8,669 nt of DNA from Candidatus Bathyarchaeota archaeon (GTDB lineage Archaea; Thermoproteota; Bathyarchaeia; Bathyarchaeales; WAQA01): NCBI GenBank assembly GCA_015520475.1, contig WAQA01000137.1:1-8669 (forward strand), given 5' to 3'. The notes beneath the pieces are model-generated. The model was given only the letters and a program-made list of their open reading frames with translations, ran no database searches and was not told the DNA's origin. Below are positions 5,695 to 8,669 of the stretch, in pieces. Position 1 is the stretch's first letter. Each line of letters opens with the position of its first letter. Made by a program: the position numbers and the translations under genes.

Positions 5695-7311
5695 CTATTC
5701 TATGCTTCTCTTCAGAGCCTCCGTAACATTCTCTCTTCCCATAGCGATTATGTATGGTCCAAGCCTTGGACCTGAGGGGGCTCCAAGCAGTATCAGATAT
5801 AACTTTCTGAAGAGGTTTTTAGGTTTAATTCCATTCCGTCTTGCAACATCGAAGATTGCGCTTTGAATCTTCTCCTCTTGATCCTCAGACTCTATTATCT
5901 TGATGAGTTCTTCTATCGCCGCCTTCTCCTCCCGGCTGAGATCCACGCTTCTCTCCTTTATCTCATGGAAGTCCTCAACCCAGTTTATAGCGTACCTTAT
6001 CCTCCTCATCAAGTCTTCAGGTACATCTGAGACGCTCTTAACATAGCCGTAACCGCCAAGCTTCTCCAGGATGAATTCTATCCTATTCTCTTTCGGAGAG
6101 ACCTTGGCGAGGTACGTTAAGAGATTATATGGTACATGTATGCTTGGTTTCTCAGGAGGCTTTAGAAGCCAACAATACTTATACAGTCCAGTTAATTTTG
6201 CACGTTCCTTCTCATCATCGATTCTCCTCCTCCCAAAATATACATCCTCAAGATAGTCAAGTTCATTCATGTATTCAGGTATATCCATAACTGATATGGA
6301 TCTGGTTCCAACAAACCTCTTCAATGTGAGCAGAAGCATCGACTGTGGAGATCCATACCTAAGCCATACTTGGGGGGTGAAGACGTTCCCAGAGGACTTC
6401 GAGATCTTCCTTCCACCCTTATCAAGGAACATCTCATATTGGGCGTGGAGCGGCGGTTCATAATTGAGGATCTCCCTTGAAATCCTATCGTTAACCCTTA
6501 CTGAATCCGAGATGTCCTTTCCGTAAGCTTCGAATCGCACTCCAAGGGCCCTCCATCTAGCAGCGAATTCACCTGCCTTCCATGCAAGCTTCCCCTCACC
6601 CCTCGTATAGTCGGCTTCCCCCTCATATCCACATCCCTCCAGCCATCTACCCTTAATCTCCATACCCTCACATCTATAGAGAACCTTCCCCTCCTCAGGC
6701 AGGAACTTATATGCTACAGTAGTGTATATTCTCCCGCATCTAGAGCATACTGGGAAGTATGGCAGGGCATTCAAGTACTTCTCCTGGCCAGTCTCCTCCT
6801 TAACGATCCCCCCAACCCTCCCAGCGTTACCCAGCAGAGCCTCAATCTCATCCTTCAAGAGGCCCTTCTCATAGACCTCGACAGCCGACATAAAGGTATA
6901 CTCTATCCCACACCTATCCAATGATTCGAGGAGCAGGGAGACCATGTGATCTCCGTAGCTCCCATGACACTTGAATGGATCCGGAATATCCGTAACTGGA
7001 TAACCTAGAAACTTGCTTAATGACTTGGGGAGACCGGCTGGAACACTCCTCAAACCATCCTTATTATCAGAGAACACTATAAACTCGGATTTGTATCCGC
7101 ACTCCCTAAGCGCCAGGCATACAGCATAGTTTCTAGCGACCTCAGCGAAGCTCCCTATATGCGGTATTCCAGAGGCTGCAACTCCACTCTCAACCCTCAA
7201 GAGGCTCAGATCCCTACCTAGCCTACGCTCCCTCTCCACAATCTCCAACGCCACCTTATCATACCATGTTCCATGACCTATTATATCAGTCAACTCCCCT
7301 TTCACTCCCAT
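5695..7311 (-). CDS. lysS: Lysyl-tRNA synthetase, class I
   Basis: A 538-residue class I lysyl-tRNA synthetase (archaeal type, unrelated to the class II enzyme of most bacteria and eukaryotes); it charges tRNA-Lys with lysine using ATP. The HIGH-type signature is HIGS at 51-54 in ESGVAASGIPHIGSF, and KMSKS is KISKS at 302-306 followed by SGNV. Zinc-binding cysteines C189/C192 and C214/C227 lie between them. The C-terminus has the family ending GAPSGPRLGPYIIAMGRENV. The start is placed at the ATG at 7311. An in-frame TTG 14 codons upstream (7353) lies almost exactly where a transcript from the TATA box at 7379-7372 would begin, so it is unlikely to be translated; the extra residues are also absent from the family's usual N-terminus. 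There is no clear Shine-Dalgarno. The gene is convergent with gdhA and divergent from the thymidylate synthase gene. Confidence 0.95.
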   Translation of the reverse strand: MGVKGELTDIIGHGTWYDKVALEIVERERRLGRDLSLLRVESGVAASGIPHIGSFAEVARNYAVCLALRECGYKSEFIVFSDNKDGLRSVPAGLPKSLSKFLGYPVTDIPDPFKCHGSYGDHMVSLLLESLDRCGIEYTFMSAVEVYEKGLLKDEIEALLGNAGRVGGIVKEETGQEKYLNALPYFPVCSRCGRIYTTVAYKFLPEEGKVLYRCEGMEIKGRWLEGCGYEGEADYTRGEGKLAWKAGEFAARWRALGVRFEAYGKDISDSVRVNDRISREILNYEPPLHAQYEMFLDKGGRKISKSSGNVFTPQVWLRYGSPQSMLLLTLKRFVGTRSISVMDIPEYMNELDYLEDVYFGRRRIDDEKERAKLTGLYKYCWLLKPPEKPSIHVPYNLLTYLAKVSPKENRIEFILEKLGGYGYVKSVSDVPEDLMRRIRYAINWVEDFHEIKERSVDLSREEKAAIEELIKIIESEDQEEKIQSAIFDVARRNGIKPKNLFRKLYLILLGAPSGPRLGPYIIAMGRENVTEALKRSIE

Positions 7312-7433
7312 ATGGATAAACAAGTACTCTTTAATAAAATGCTTGATTCCCAAGAATTAGCTGAGAAGTTTTATTTATACCATTAGATTATAAGAGTGAA
7401 TGTTAAATTCTCGTTTGGTCAGGTGTATATTAC
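7312..7433. promoter_or_regulatory. Divergent promoter region of lysS and the thymidylate synthase gene
   Basis: GTATAAATAAAAC (7380-7368, minus strand) is a strong TATA-like box for lysS, predicting a start near 7350 and a leader of about 40 bases. On the plus strand, ATTATAAGA (7387-7395) gives a predicted start near 7415; TTTATTTATA within 7370-7379 is an alternative. The plus-strand Shine-Dalgarno AGGTG at 7421-7425 lies eight bases before the TTG at 7434. Boxes were found by eye. Confidence 0.5.
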
Positions 7434-8156
7434 TTGTCATTGGCTCATGGAATAGTTATCCATGCTGAGACGGTTGCTGAGGCATGGGAGAAGGCTGTAA
7501 TAGAATGCTGGAGGAGAGGGAGAGAAGTAGACACCGAGTATGGGGAGAGAGCGAAGGAGATACTTGGATTACTCATCCACATCAGAAACCCATTCTCCGA
7601 ACCTAGAATCCACAGAGGAGACATATACGCAGCCATACCAAGATCACTTCAAAGATATATTGAGGAGGTTGTTAATGGAAGCCTAGACTGGGCTGTAAAG
7701 GAAGGCAAGATACACTACACATATCATGAGAGACTCTTCAATTACCCGCCCGACGGAATAAACCAGATAGACTATATAATTAGGAAGCTTGAGAGGAGCA
7801 GCTTCTCAAGAAGGGCACAGGCAATAACATGGAACCCTAAACTTGACATGAACGTTGACTCCCCACCATGCCTCCAGAGAGTATGGTGCAGCATAAGAGA
7901 TGGGAAACTGATAATGCACACAATGTGGCGTAGCCGCGACATATTCCGTGCAATGAACATGAACATACTGGCCATGACAGAGATGCAGAGAATACTGGCT
8001 GAAAGATTAAACGTTAAAGTCGGATCCTACCTAGACTTCTCAAACAGCGCCCACATATACGAGAAGAGCTACAGCGACGTCGAAAGATTCATAACAGTAC
8101 TATCCAGAAGAACGGAAAGAGATAAACAAACTTTAAATGCGCAATCGAGAAGATAA
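7434..8156 (+). CDS. thyA: Thymidylate synthase, archaeal ThyA type
   Basis: A 240-residue protein of the thymidylate synthase / deoxyuridylate hydroxymethylase superfamily, shorter than the bacterial enzyme and like the archaeal form. It would methylate dUMP to dTMP. Visible active-site elements are catalytic C146 in SPPCLQRVW, a phosphate-binding pair R126/R127 in SRRAQAI, R166-S-R-D169 matching the RSxD motif, N177 in MNMNIL at the position that recognises uracil (Asp in dCMP-specific relatives), and H207-I-Y209 in NSAHIYE. These support a dUMP rather than a dCMP substrate. The one-carbon donor (tetrahydrofolate or a methanopterin) cannot be told from sequence. The start is TTG at 7434, supported by AGGTG eight bases upstream; no ATG is available near it. 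The last 20 residues are basic and polar and lack clear family similarity. Confidence 0.85.
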   Translation: MSLAHGIVIHAETVAEAWEKAVIECWRRGREVDTEYGERAKEILGLLIHIRNPFSEPRIHRGDIYAAIPRSLQRYIEEVVNGSLDWAVKEGKIHYTYHERLFNYPPDGINQIDYIIRKLERSSFSRRAQAITWNPKLDMNVDSPPCLQRVWCSIRDGKLIMHTMWRSRDIFRAMNMNILAMTEMQRILAERLNVKVGSYLDFSNSAHIYEKSYSDVERFITVLSRRTERDKQTLNAQSRR

Positions 8157-8161
8157 TTTAT

Positions 8162-8189
8162 GCCCGGCAACGGGCTGCATAGTTTTATT
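8162..8189 (+). terminator. GCCCG-GCAA-CGGGC hairpin followed by a T-rich stretch
   Basis: Five bases after the thyA stop codon, GCCCG (8162-8166) and CGGGC (8171-8175) form a perfect five-pair stem closed by a GCAA tetraloop of the stable GNRA class, followed seven bases later by TTTTATT (8183-8189). An alternative pairing, ATGC (8160-8163) with GCAT (8177-8180), extends the structure. This resembles an intrinsic terminator or a 3'-end stabilising hairpin for the thyA mRNA. The spacing to the T run is longer than usual. Confidence 0.4.
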
Positions 8190-8194
8190 AAAGA

Positions 8195-8360
8195 ATGATT
8201 CCTTGATGCACCCGTACATGTTGCTGTACTTCTCTTATTTCTACTAAGCGGGGGTATCCATGGATTTTTAGATGTAACAGCATCGATAATATCATCAGCG
8301 ATATTCATTAGGTTAATAAGGGTCTGGAGAATCTTTAGGATATCTGCTCCACTCTATGGG
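8195..8360 (+). other. Coding-like 5' extension of the terminal membrane protein, without a normal start codon
   Basis: The reading frame of the 8361 gene stays open back to 8199, where a TGA (8196-8198) ends it. The added 54 codons look like real protein: a hydrophobic segment VAVLLLFLLSGGIHGFL, then SSAIFIRLIRVWRIFRISAPLYG. No ATG, GTG or TTG occurs in this frame before 8361. An ATG at 8195 is in another frame and stops after three codons; removing one base in ATGATTCC would join it to the long frame, starting MILDAPVHVAVLL. So this is either a one-base insertion (mutation or sequencing/assembly error) or a non-canonical start. Confidence 0.5.
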
Positions 8361-8633
8361 ATGGGCCTATTCGGATCCTTAATAATCACCTTGATATATG
8401 CCGGATTATCAATTAAGCATCAAGATCCATTCGTGATAAGCGTCTTCATAATCTTCCTTACAGTCACATCCATCATCCTCCTTAGACTCCGAAGTTTAAA
8501 GAGGAGCAAGGAATGGGGGAGACAGACTATGAGATATAGAGAGTATAGGTGGAGGTCGGTGAACTATCCTAGGAGAACAAGGATAATAATGGACTTTCCA
8601 GATGAGATGATAGAATCTATAAGGAAGAAGTAG
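8361..8633 (+). CDS. Small basic membrane protein, function unknown
   Basis: From the first in-frame ATG this is 90 residues. It has two membrane segments, about residues 3-17 (LFGSLIITLIYAGLS) and 24-42 (FVISVFIIFLTVTSIILLR), then a strongly basic tail rich in Arg and Lys (about 43-74) and a short acidic stretch DFPDEMIE before the end RKK. The tail would be cytoplasmic by the positive-inside rule. I do not recognise a family. The ATG at 8361 has no Shine-Dalgarno, and the frame continues upstream with another probable membrane segment, so the true protein is probably about 145 residues with three spans and this start is provisional. It lies on the same strand as thyA, beyond the hairpin. 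Confidence 0.55.
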   Translation: MGLFGSLIITLIYAGLSIKHQDPFVISVFIIFLTVTSIILLRLRSLKRSKEWGRQTMRYREYRWRSVNYPRRTRIIMDFPDEMIESIRKK

Positions 8634-8669
8634 AAGTTTATAATCAGCTTCTCCGCTTGGTTCTATGCC
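8634..8669 (+). promoter_or_regulatory. TATA-like element at the right edge
   Basis: TTTATAAT (8637-8644) directly follows the stop codon of the membrane protein gene and could be the TATA box of a gene that begins beyond the window. Nothing downstream is visible to test it. Confidence 0.25.

Noticed and set aside
8157..8360. A tRNA or other structured RNA gene between thyA and the membrane protein ATG
   Set aside because: No cloverleaf or tRNA box B-like sequence was found; apart from the short hairpin, the stretch reads as protein-coding in the frame of the downstream gene.

Overview
The window is archaeal chromosome. The evidence is a full-length aIF2 gamma subunit with its zinc knuckle, a class I lysyl-tRNA synthetase, a thymidylate synthase of the short archaeal type, an FCF1-like PIN protein, Shine-Dalgarno sites of the GGTGA type, TATA-like boxes upstream of divergent genes, and codon use rich in AGG/AGA and ATA. 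Inositol-phosphate synthase and hexameric glutamate dehydrogenase fit many archaea, including thermophiles. The lineage cannot be fixed from this sequence alone; an uncultivated TACK-type or euryarchaeal genome would both fit.

Layout. From about 4242 down to 1 a run of minus-strand genes reads: aIF2 gamma, a type II NADH dehydrogenase-like flavoprotein, a zinc-binding/PH-like protein, a PIN-domain protein, and the start of myo-inositol-1-phosphate synthase, which leaves the window at its left edge. The flavoprotein, zinc/PH and PIN genes are packed within 30 bases of each other and probably form one transcript. aIF2 gamma is separated from them by 160 bases holding a perfect 22-bp palindrome. 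Glutamate dehydrogenase (plus strand) diverges from aIF2 gamma across a short AT-rich region and converges on lysyl-tRNA synthetase (minus strand) across a 71-base gap with an A6T4 tract. Lysyl-tRNA synthetase in turn diverges from a thymidylate synthase gene (plus strand). That gene is followed by a GCAA-loop hairpin and then a small basic membrane protein whose 5' end looks damaged or non-canonical.

Function. Most of the content is core housekeeping: translation initiation, tRNA charging, rRNA-processing type nuclease, dTMP synthesis, nitrogen/carbon exchange at glutamate, and inositol lipid or solute precursor synthesis. I see no mobile element, CRISPR array, tRNA or rRNA. I do not see a clear new system. 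The items most worth a second look are the palindrome and its third half-site upstream of the NADH dehydrogenase gene, the uncharacterised zinc/PH-like protein linked to that flavoprotein, and the broken-looking start of the terminal membrane protein gene.
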